Positions 18,501 to 25,498 of a stretch of DNA of 35,825 nucleotides are shown in pieces. The first letter of the stretch is position 1, and each line of letters begins with the position of its first letter. Made by a program: the position numbers and the translations under genes. Source of the DNA: Acidobacteriota bacterium. Lineage in GTDB: Bacteria > Acidobacteriota > Thermoanaerobaculia > Multivoradales > JAHZIX01. The DNA is taken from assembly GCA_034211275.1 (NCBI GenBank), contig JAXHTF010000050.1, forward strand, positions 1 to 35,825, written 5' to 3'. Below the pieces are notes generated by a model. It was given only the letters and a program-made list of their open reading frames with translations. It was not told the DNA's origin and did no database searches.

Positions 18501-21500
18501 AGGTAGGTGGCCAGGCGATGCTCCAGCGCCGCCGGGGTGATGCCCCGCCAATCCTCCAGAGTCCAGGGCGGCTCCACCCGTTCCCGCACCACCTGCAGCG
18601 GCCGCCGCAGGCGTCGCCAACTGAATTGGGTGCGCAGACTGGGATGGCGATCCATCACCTGCTGCCAGCAACGCTGGAAAGCATGGCTGTCGAGGTGCCC
18701 TCGGAGCTCACAGTACAGCTGATTGAAGAAGACCCCGCTCTCATGGCCCTGAAGCTCCAGGTACATGAGCATCCCCTCCTGGGACGGGGACAGCGGGTAA
18801 ATATCCTGGATCACCGCACCGTCCCCCACCTGCTCCACCAGCCGATCCAGCTCCTCGGTGGAGAGCTCCGCCATGGGGAAGTCGGAGACGGTACAACCGC
18901 TGGCCTCCGGCGACAGGCAGTGCTCGATGAGGGCCTTGAGAGCCTCCAGACAGTGGTCGGCGAGATCGTCGATAGTCTCCCGGTGATGCACCGCCGGGCT
19001 GAAGGACCACACCATCTCCAGGCGTCCGTGGATCACCCAGGCGTTGACCTCGACGAGGAACGGCCGCGGGCCCTCCGGCGCGCGCAGGGGACCGGGGCTT
19101 TCATCCACCGGCTGTAGGAGCTCCGAATCCGCCAGCACCGAGTCGAACTGCCCCAGATAATTGAACGAGATCTCCGGCCGCGGCAACGCCCGCAGCCGGC
19201 TCACCGAATCGCCCTGGGAGTTGAGGTAGCGCAGCAGCCCGTAGCCCAAGCCCCGCTGGGGCAGCTGACGCAGCTGCTCCTTCACCGCCACCACCGCGTC
19301 GCCGGGGCCCGCCCCCTGGCCGAAGTTGAAGACCACGGGGTACAGGCTGGTGAACCAACCGACGGTGCGGTGCACCGTGGGCCCGTCCCGATCTTCCCGG
19401 CCGTGGCCCTCGAGCATCACCGGCACCGAGGCGCTGCCGGTCCAGCGGGAGATGGAGCGCACCAGGGCGGTGATCAGCAAATCACCGACCTCGGTGCGGT
19501 AGGCCTGGGAGCTGCGCTGCAGCAGATCGCTGGTGAGCTTCTCGTCCAGGCTGCGGCTCAGCAGCTCCTCGGTGGCGACCAAATTGCCGCCGGCGCCGCC
19601 GGGGACGTCCAGGGGCAGCCGCCCCACCTCGGACCATGGCAGGGCCAGCCAATAATCCAGCTGCTGGATAACGTCCTGACTTTGGGCCCGGCGGTAGAGA
19701 TGTTCCGACCAGGTTTGGAAGGAGGCGGTCTTGGGGGGCATCCGCAGAGTCTCGGAGCATGCCAAGGCTTGCCGGTAGGCGACCTCCAGATCCGCCAACA
19801 GGATGCGCCAGGAGACCCCGTCGACCACCAGGTGGTGGGCCACCATCAGCAGCCGATGCTCCGTGACCTCCGGCCCCGGCATCCAGGCGGCACGAAATAG
19901 CGGACCGCGCTCCAGATCCAGACTCGCCTGCAGCCTCGCCGCCAGCTCCTGGCGCTGGCGGCGGGCGTCGTCAACGCTCAAGGCGCCGAGATCGACGGTC
20001 ACCAGCGGGTCCTCGGGGCCGATCTCCGCCACCTGCTGCTCCCAGGCCGGGCCGTCGCCGACGAAGCGCGAGCGTAGGCTGTCGTGATGCCGCACCAGGC
20101 CGATCAAGGCCCGGCGCAGGGCGGCGGAGTCGAGATAGCTCTCGGCGTGCATCATCAGAGCCTGGTTCCAATGCTCCGGGCGCGGCAGGTCGAGCTCCAG
20201 GAACCACTTCTGCACCGGCGTCAGCCGCACCGCGCCGGACACCGACCGCTGCTCCTCCAACGCCAGCTCCGGATTGCGGATCACCACCCGCGCCAGCCGT
20301 CGCACCGTCGGATGCTCGAAGACTTGGGCCGGCCGCAGGCTGAGCCCTGCCTGGTTGGCGTAAGTGGCCACCTGCATGCTGAGAATCGAGTCCCCGCCGA
20401 GGGCCAGGAAGTCGTCGTCCAGACCAATGCCCTCGACTCCCAGCACCCGATGCCAGATCTCCAGCAGGATCTCCTCCGCCGGATGCTCCGCCGAGGTTCC
20501 CCCGGCTCCCGCCGGCGGCGCCGGCGTGGGCAGCGCGGCGCGATCCACCTTGCCGTTGGGCAGCAGCGGCAGCTCCTCCAGCACCAGGGTGGTGGAGGGC
20601 ATCAGGTGGGCGGGCAGCCGCTGGCCGAGGAAGCCCCGCAGGCTGTCCAGCAGCCCCTCGACGCCGCCCCGGTGCCAGCCCCCACTACCAGTACCAGTGC
20701 CGTCGCCATCGGGGCTGTCCGGATTCGGGGCCACATAGGCCACCAGCCGCGGATAACCGGGCAGGTCCTCGCGCACCACCACCGCCGCCTCGGACACCTG
20801 AGAGTGCTCCACCAACGCGCTTTCCAGCTCCCCGGGCTCGACCCGGAAGCCACGGATCTTGACCTGCTGATCGAGGCGGCCGATGAACTCCAGCGCGCCG
20901 TCGGCGAGCCAGCGGGCGGCGTCGCCGGTGCGGTAGAGGCGGCCGCCAAAAGCGCCGCCGAAGGGATCCGGCACGAAGCTTCCGGCGGTCAGCGCCGGGC
21001 GCCCCAGATAGCCCCGGCCCACCGCCACGCCGCCGATGAAGAGCTCCCCCGCCACACCCACCGGCACCGGTCGTCCGCGGCCGTCCAGCAAGTAGATCTG
21101 GACATTGGTGACGGGAGTACCGATGGGCACCGGCAGCAGGCTGACAGCTTCTTCGTCGGCCACCGGGCGGTAGGCAGCGCAGGTGACGTCGATGGCGCAC
21201 TCGGTGGGACCGTAGAGATTGAACAGCGCCGTATCCGGCAGCCGCCGGCGGGCCAGCTCCGCCAGATCCGGCGACAGGGTCTCGCCGCTGGCGAGGATCC
21301 GGCGCAAACCCAGGCAGCGCCGGGACTCCGGATTCTGCAGGAAGACCCGCAGCATCGCCGGCACGAAGTGCACGGTGGAGATGCGCTGGCTTTCGATCAG
21401 CTCGATGAGATAGTTCGGCTCCCGCTGGCCGCCGGGACGAGCCAGCACCAGGCGGGCCCCCACCAACAGCGGCCACAACAGCTCCCACACCGATACGTCG

Positions 21501-23557
21501 AAGCTGAAAGGCGTCTTGTGCAGCACCGCTTCGTCGGCGGTGAGGGCGAAGCGCTCCTGCATCCACAGCAGGCGGTTGTACAGACTCCGATGGCCATTGA
21601 GAGCCGCCTTCGGCCGGCCAGTGGAGCCGGAGGTGTAGATGGCGTAGGCCAGGTCCGGACTCGTCGGCGATGGCGGCAGGGGATCCGAGCTCTCCTCCGG
21701 TAGCAGCTCCCCCTGCGGCCCCGTACGGGCTTCCAGAGCCACGACCTTCGACGGCCCGTCCGGCGCTGTTGCCGCCAGCCCCGGGCCGCAGACCAAGATC
21801 TCGATGCCGCTGTCCTCGACCATCAGCTGGAGGCGGTCCGCCGGATAATCCGGATCCAGAGGCAGGTAGGCGGCACCGGCCTTGAGCACCCCCAAGAGCA
21901 CCGCCACCAGCTCCGCCGAGCGCTCCATGAACACGCCCACCAAGGTTTCCGGCCCCGCCCCCAGGTGGCGTAGCCGCCGGGCCACACGATTGCTCTCGGC
22001 GGCGAGCTCCCCGTAGCTGCGGGTGACGTCCCCGGCGATGAGCGCCGGCCGCTCCGGCTGCAGCGCGCAACGGGCGTCGATATGCCGATGCACCAGCGGC
22101 TCGCCGGGGTAATAGCGCGGCGCCGGCTGGAAGCCCTGGAGCACCTGCTGGCGCTGCCCCGCCGGCAAGAAGCTCAAAGCTCCAGTAGGCGCCACCGGCT
22201 CCGCGAGCACCGAGTCGATGCCGGCCACCAGCCCCGCCAGCATGCGCTCCAGATCCGGCCGGGAGAAAAGCCAGGGATCAAAACGGGCGGTGAGCCGCGG
22301 CGGCCCTCCTCCTTCGGTGACCCTCAAGGTTAGCTGGCACCGTTCCGTCACCGCTTCGTGGTGCTGCACCCGGAAGCTCTGCCCCTCGGACTGCAGCTGC
22401 TGCGGGCGGTGGACCGTCTCGAACCCCACCGGCAGAGGCCGGCTACCGCCGCCCCGCGGCAGCACCTGCCCCCAGTCGAAATACTCCAGCCAGCCCTCGG
22501 CCTCCTCGATCTCGATGCGCACATCGTCGACGAAGGCCCGGAAGCTCTGCTTGGCGGAGACCCGCACCTGCAGCGGCAAGTACTTCTCGAACAATCCCAG
22601 GGCCTGAGCCAGCTCCTCGTAGGGACGCCCCTGAGATTGCCGAGCCAGCCCCACCGCACCACCCCCGGAGAGGTGGGCCAGCTGCACCAGCCACACCGCC
22701 AGCACCAGCTCCGGGGAGCTCAGCCCCAGAGAGCGGCCGAGGGCCAGCAGGCCTCGCTCCTGATCCTCCGTCAGGGTCTCCCCCACCTCTTCCATGGGCC
22801 CCATCAGCCGCGCCCGCCGCGGACGCTCGAAGGGCAGGGCGAGGGCGAGCAGGGCTTCGTAGTCCCGGGAGCGCCAGAACTCCCGCTCCTCCGCCGTCTC
22901 GTCCAGCTCCAGCAGCTGCTGCTGCCACTCCGAGTATTGGGCGTAGGGCATGGGCCGCTCGTGGGGCGCCCACTGCCGCGGTGAAACGTAGCCCTCCACC
23001 AGCTCCTGGAAGAGCAGCTCCAGGCTGCGGGCGTCCAGGCATAGGGACGGCGCGGCCACGAGCAAGAGAGGCGCTGCAGCGGTGAGCACCCACCAACAAT
23101 GCACCGTCGGGGATCCCGGGCGGGTGGCCGTGACCTGGCTCTCCCGCTGCACCAGGTGGCGCAGCACCTCCCGCTGCCGGCCCTCTCCCAACCGCCGCAC
23201 GTCCAGCACCTGCCAGAGGACGGCATCCTCCTCCGTCACCACTTGCAGCGGCATTTCTCCTTCGCCGGTGCCGGCGAAGGCGGTGCGCAGCACGTCGTGG
23301 CGCCGCACCGAGGAGCGGAGGGCTCGCGCCATCCGTCGCGGCTCCACCCCCGTGTCGAGCTCCAAGACGAGGACCGCGCCGTAGCCGGTATTGCAGTCCT
23401 GCAGCCCCCAGAGCCTCTCCTGCTGTGGAGAAAGGCGAAAGCCTTCCAGCGACAGCTCAGCCACCTCCGCCCCCGACTCCGAGGAAGACGGCTCCGAAGC
23501 TCGGTGCTCCGGGGCGTCCATGGCGTCCTCATGCTTCGAGATCAGCATCGTGGGCAT
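15578..23557 (-). CDS. NRPS, two modules: C*(no His)-A(Ser)-T-E-C-A(?)-T
   Basis: Domains of this 2659-residue NRPS: an N-terminal condensation fold whose HHxxxDG motif reads PSLCLDA (Ser171 where the catalytic His belongs); A1 with YTSGSTGRPKA at 641, FDVSVWE at 686 and A10 Lys1003; T1 with GGDSI (Ser1057); E with HHLVVDG at 1241, EGHGRE, RTVGWFTSLYP and NYLGQF; C2 with DIYPLSPSQEGML and HHLVLDG at 1721, as expected for a D-donor C domain after E; A2 with FDASVEE at 2234 and Lys2543; T2 with GGHSL (Ser2600). The A1 code D-V-W-H-L-S-L-I-D-K is the classic Ser code, so a D-Ser residue is predicted. The A2 code D-A-E-D-V-G-T-V-V-K is unassigned. A2 also has an altered A3 loop (ATSGSTGTPRVV). 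There is no thioesterase. The start is unsettled: the first ATG is at 23557, others are at 23548 and 23521, and none has a strong Shine-Dalgarno sequence. Confidence 0.95.
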   Translation of the reverse strand: MPTMLISKHEDAMDAPEHRASEPSSSESGAEVAELSLEGFRLSPQQERLWGLQDCNTGYGAVLVLELDTGVEPRRMARALRSSVRRHDVLRTAFAGTGEGEMPLQVVTEEDAVLWQVLDVRRLGEGRQREVLRHLVQRESQVTATRPGSPTVHCWWVLTAAAPLLLVAAPSLCLDARSLELLFQELVEGYVSPRQWAPHERPMPYAQYSEWQQQLLELDETAEEREFWRSRDYEALLALALPFERPRRARLMGPMEEVGETLTEDQERGLLALGRSLGLSSPELVLAVWLVQLAHLSGGGAVGLARQSQGRPYEELAQALGLFEKYLPLQVRVSAKQSFRAFVDDVRIEIEEAEGWLEYFDWGQVLPRGGGSRPLPVGFETVHRPQQLQSEGQSFRVQHHEAVTERCQLTLRVTEGGGPPRLTARFDPWLFSRPDLERMLAGLVAGIDSVLAEPVAPTGALSFLPAGQRQQVLQGFQPAPRYYPGEPLVHRHIDARCALQPERPALIAGDVTRSYGELAAESNRVARRLRHLGAGPETLVGVFMERSAELVAVLLGVLKAGAAYLPLDPDYPADRLQLMVEDSGIEILVCGPGLAATAPDGPSKVVALEARTGPQGELLPEESSDPLPPSPTSPDLAYAIYTSGSTGRPKAALNGHRSLYNRLLWMQERFALTADEAVLHKTPFSFDVSVWELLWPLLVGARLVLARPGGQREPNYLIELIESQRISTVHFVPAMLRVFLQNPESRRCLGLRRILASGETLSPDLAELARRRLPDTALFNLYGPTECAIDVTCAAYRPVADEEAVSLLPVPIGTPVTNVQIYLLDGRGRPVPVGVAGELFIGGVAVGRGYLGRPALTAGSFVPDPFGGAFGGRLYRTGDAARWLADGALEFIGRLDQQVKIRGFRVEPGELESALVEHSQVSEAAVVVREDLPGYPRLVAYVAPNPDSPDGDGTGTGSGGWHRGGVEGLLDSLRGFLGQRLPAHLMPSTTLVLEELPLLPNGKVDRAALPTPAPPAGAGGTSAEHPAEEILLEIWHRVLGVEGIGLDDDFLALGGDSILSMQVATYANQAGLSLRPAQVFEHPTVRRLARVVIRNPELALEEQRSVSGAVRLTPVQKWFLELDLPRPEHWNQALMMHAESYLDSAALRRALIGLVRHHDSLRSRFVGDGPAWEQQVAEIGPEDPLVTVDLGALSVDDARRQRQELAARLQASLDLERGPLFRAAWMPGPEVTEHRLLMVAHHLVVDGVSWRILLADLEVAYRQALACSETLRMPPKTASFQTWSEHLYRRAQSQDVIQQLDYWLALPWSEVGRLPLDVPGGAGGNLVATEELLSRSLDEKLTSDLLQRSSQAYRTEVGDLLITALVRSISRWTGSASVPVMLEGHGREDRDGPTVHRTVGWFTSLYPVVFNFGQGAGPGDAVVAVKEQLRQLPQRGLGYGLLRYLNSQGDSVSRLRALPRPEISFNYLGQFDSVLADSELLQPVDESPGPLRAPEGPRPFLVEVNAWVIHGRLEMVWSFSPAVHHRETIDDLADHCLEALKALIEHCLSPEASGCTVSDFPMAELSTEELDRLVEQVGDGAVIQDIYPLSPSQEGMLMYLELQGHESGVFFNQLYCELRGHLDSHAFQRCWQQVMDRHPSLRTQFSWRRLRRPLQVVRERVEPPWTLEDWRGITPAALEHRLATYLEQDREQGFDLERPPLVRFALFQVDAAAYRFVLSYHHLVLDGWSLSLMFREALKAYRASLQGQRLSLGEAPAYADYLRWLQEQDPVKAEVFWRRRLNGLRTPTRLPGDRARTAAAPIHDRCQCRISSSETARLASVSRQLMLTQNTLIQGAWALLLHEQSGQDEVVFGNVVSGREGGFENTLGLFINALPVRTRLPWDRSMTSWLQQMQREQVEARQFEFCALEQIQRWSEVPWGDALFETLVIFENYPVEGGLLEGRHGIEVLSVHAEERSNYPLSLFVFPGDELVLELSFDSSRLDRPRAEQLLARLELLLQRMLAAPHTTPAGPLALTASERRQVVERSNDTAKDWEGREPVHRLMSLWAAEHPDAAAVTSRRGVRLTYGELDRRSGQMAAELQRRGIGPGSVVALWMERSPEQLVALYGVLKAGAAYLPVDLLIPRRRVRRQLVAAGVQLLLTRSNLVEGGVPGEVEALCLDTEWPRITALEPAPPRPLPTLSARAYLVATSGSTGTPRVVMVDHRSLLNHTRWAMAEMELQPTDKVLQFSSLAFDASVEEIFPALAVGASVVLREDEMITSLRSFLHACEALEVTVLDLPTSFWHRLVLDSEGAVVLPNRLRLMVVGGERLEPYVLEQWRQRFGPPIRLLNTYGPTEATVVATSAELGAFGQGLPEVEVELPAPPEVTIGTPIPNVTTYVLDRHGRAVPPGVPGELCLGGTGVAQGYRDRPADTAARFVPSPFGEEAGARLLRTGDLACWQKDGSLCFLGRKDGQIKVEGYRVEPGEIEAHLMAQPEVSEAVVTAIATGTQQGRLAAYLSLADGHAAPTPEVLRAKLRGELPEYMVPAVFTVLGSLPRGPGGKVDRSALPAPETGALPPARTYVAPRNETERKIAELFGELLGVPRVGAFDGFFDLGGHSLLATRLVAQVRQSFGVDLPLRQVFETPSVARLAAVVVSLILDRLEEIPDSSSRSAAGGP

Positions 23558-23617
23558 CCGCCGTCGACCGAGGCTCGGCAAGAATTCATCGGGAGGTTCA
23601 TCACAACGTCACGGGAA

Positions 23618-25189
23618 TCAGGAGGAGGAAGAGGGAGGGTCGATGTCCGTCAGCTTGACGGCCACCGGGCGGGTGATGCGCAACATGCCGCTGTTGGAGT
23701 CCCGGCGCCGGCGGCGCTGGTCCGAGCGACGCTCCTGCTCGTGGGTCCGAAGGGTCTCCAGGATCTCGCCGAGGGTCGCCTCGGGGTACTCCGCCATGGA
23801 TTGGAGCAGGGTCTCCAGCTGATCGAGCCACCGGCGCACCTCCGCCCAGCGGAACCGGCGCACTTCATAAACCATTTCGACGCTCAGCTGGCGGCCAGGA
23901 AAAACGTTGACTGTCAACGGAAGATGCGGGCGGCCGACATATCTCATATCTTTGATATATAAGCTTCCCGTATCTTGCTGCGCCAAATCCGCAACATTCA
24001 AGAAGACCACTATGCTGTGGAATAGCGACGAGGCTCCCTCGAGCTCGCTCCAGCTCTGGATGCGGTGGAGCGGCGTCTGCTCCCGCTCGCGGACTTCCAG
24101 CTGCCGCTGCTGGATCTCCCGCAACCAGGGCATGAGCTCCGCCCGGGGCTCGACCCGCAGCCGATGGGGCAAGGTGTTGATGAACAGACCGACGGTCTCG
24201 GTAGCGCCGGGCAATTCGGCGGGGCGGCCGGATACGGTGGTGCCGAAGACCACGTCTTCCTGCTCGCTGCGGTAGGACAGGAGCAAGCCCCAAGCACCTT
24301 GGATCAGGGTTCCCAGAGTCAGATGACGCTCCCGGGCCAGCTCCTTGAGGCGGCGGGTCTCCCCCTCCGAGAGCTCCAATCGCTCGTGACGATGCCCCGA
24401 GCCAAGACCCGGCCAGGAATCGCCTTTGGCGTGTTGAGCTACCGGGGTCGGACGGCGGAAACCCTCGAGATAGCTGCGCCAGAAGTCCTCGTCCTCATCC
24501 ACCTCCCGCTCCTTCAGCCAGCGGATGAAGTTGCGGTAGGGCTGCACGGCGGGTAGATCCGGTTCCTCGCCGCGGCGGAAAGCCTCGTAGCAGCGCACCA
24601 CTTCGGTGAGCACGGTGGTGCTGCACCAGGCGTCCACCACCAAGTGGTAAACCGTCCACAGCACGCGGTAAGACCGCTCCCCCAGGCGCAACACATGAAC
24701 CCGCATCAGCGGTGCCTGGCGCAGATCGAAGCCGCGCTGCCGGTCTTCCCGCAGGAAAGCCTCCAGCTGAGCCTTCTGCACCTTCGGCGACAGCTGCCGC
24801 CAGTCGTGAGATTCGAAGTCCAGGGTGGCGTGACGGTAGACCACCTGCAGCGGCTTGGACAGCCCCTGCCACAGAAACCCCGTGCGCAGCGCCGGGTGTC
24901 GATCCACCACCCGCTGCCAAGCCGCCCGGAAGGGGCCTTCCTCGAGCTCGCCGAGGATGGTGCACAGCGTCTGATCGAGGTACAGCCGATCTTCCGGTGC
25001 CGAGAGGATGTGGAAGAGCATTCCCTGCTGCATGGGCGAGAGGGTGTACAGATCTTCGACATCGACTCCGGGAGCGCCGGCAGGGCCCTCGGAGGCGATC
25101 AGCCCCCCCCGCTCTACCGGCCGATGGGTAGAGTCCTGAACATCCGACGATGCCTGCACATTCGACGATGTTGAATCCATGGTCTTCAT
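23618..25189 (-). CDS. Stand-alone NRPS condensation domain
   Basis: This 523-residue protein holds a single condensation domain and nothing else. The C1 motif is DLYTLSPMQQGMLFH. The catalytic motif reads YHLVVDA at 181-187: the second, catalytic histidine (His182) is kept, while the first His is Tyr and the Gly is Ala. The floor-loop region has GTTVSGRPAELPGATETVGLFIN-type residues and a FINTLPHRL match, as in full-length C domains. About 50 residues precede the domain with no known signature. The C terminus is a basic stretch (RRRRR) followed by MLRITRPVAVKLTDIDPP. The ATG at 25189 is chosen over a TTG at 25204 because GGAGG lies 8 bases before it. It lies between an NRPS that ends in a carrier-less Gly A domain and one that begins with a His-less C domain, so it probably makes that peptide bond in trans. 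This role is inferred from context. Confidence 0.93.
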   Translation of the reverse strand: MKTMDSTSSNVQASSDVQDSTHRPVERGGLIASEGPAGAPGVDVEDLYTLSPMQQGMLFHILSAPEDRLYLDQTLCTILGELEEGPFRAAWQRVVDRHPALRTGFLWQGLSKPLQVVYRHATLDFESHDWRQLSPKVQKAQLEAFLREDRQRGFDLRQAPLMRVHVLRLGERSYRVLWTVYHLVVDAWCSTTVLTEVVRCYEAFRRGEEPDLPAVQPYRNFIRWLKEREVDEDEDFWRSYLEGFRRPTPVAQHAKGDSWPGLGSGHRHERLELSEGETRRLKELARERHLTLGTLIQGAWGLLLSYRSEQEDVVFGTTVSGRPAELPGATETVGLFINTLPHRLRVEPRAELMPWLREIQQRQLEVREREQTPLHRIQSWSELEGASSLFHSIVVFLNVADLAQQDTGSLYIKDMRYVGRPHLPLTVNVFPGRQLSVEMVYEVRRFRWAEVRRWLDQLETLLQSMAEYPEATLGEILETLRTHEQERRSDQRRRRRDSNSGMLRITRPVAVKLTDIDPPSSSS

Positions 25190-25197
25190 GGAGGTGG

Positions 25198-25202
25198 CCT
25201 CC
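25198..25202 (-). promoter_or_regulatory. Ribosome binding site deciding the stand-alone C gene start
   Basis: GGAGG on the minus strand is followed by the 8-base spacer CCACCTCC and then ATG at 25189-25187. This favours the ATG over the in-frame TTG at 25204-25202, which overlaps the site and has no comparable motif at the right distance. The spacer's CCTCC can pair with the GGAGG, so the site might be partly self-masked. Confidence 0.6.
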
Positions 25203-25437
25203 AAACATGCTCCGAACGGCCACAGCCGCTACAGATGGCAGAGCCGAGAACGATGAGAACCGATCCGAGATCGCGGATCCGTCGAGACCGCGGGTCTTCC
25301 GAGATCAGAACTACAGATCAGATCAAGAGAGAGTGAAGCCCTCAGGGCGGGGGGGAAACACGATCCGGGGTGGCCTCACTAATTAGCTACCTTCACTGAT
25401 AATCGGTGTCTAAGAATCGACCAACCGGGACAGGAGT

Positions 25438-25449
25438 TTGTTGCAACAA
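25438..25449. promoter_or_regulatory. 12-base perfect palindrome, possible operator
   Basis: The sequence TTGTTGCAACAA is its own reverse complement. It sits in the AT-rich part of the gap between the FAAL-NRPS and the stand-alone C gene, about 14 bases upstream of the weak promoter-like pair at 25396-25424. Palindromes of this size are typical of dimeric repressor or activator sites, but no regulator gene is present in the window and the site occurs once, so the assignment is only suggestive. Confidence 0.3.
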
Positions 25450-25498
25450 GATGACTCGCGTATTGATATAATTCGCTTTCATAAATAGACAGGAAAGC

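Larger units (their letters stand above)
25190..25498 (-). promoter_or_regulatory. 309-base intergenic region with AT-rich island; probable promoter region for downstream genes
   Basis: This is the largest gap in the locus and the only clearly AT-rich stretch (about 25380-25498). I see no gene in it. Just after the upstream stop, GCTTTC / GAAAGC (25475-25498) can form a 6-bp stem with a 12-base loop but without a proper T-run. A perfect 12-base palindrome lies at 25438-25449. The best sigma-70-like pair I could find is TTGGTC (25424-25419), 17 bases, TATCAG (25401-25396), which is a weak match. The size and composition suggest transcription of the stand-alone C gene and genes below it starts here, but no promoter can be assigned firmly. 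Confidence 0.4.

Noticed and set aside
25202-25204. TTG as start of the stand-alone C protein
   Set aside because: The ATG 15 bases downstream has GGAGG at ideal spacing, and that GGAGG overlaps the TTG.
25396-25424. Defined sigma-70 promoter TTGGTC-17-TATCAG
   Set aside because: Only 3 of 6 and 4 of 6 consensus matches; kept as a remark within the intergenic region, not as a promoter call.
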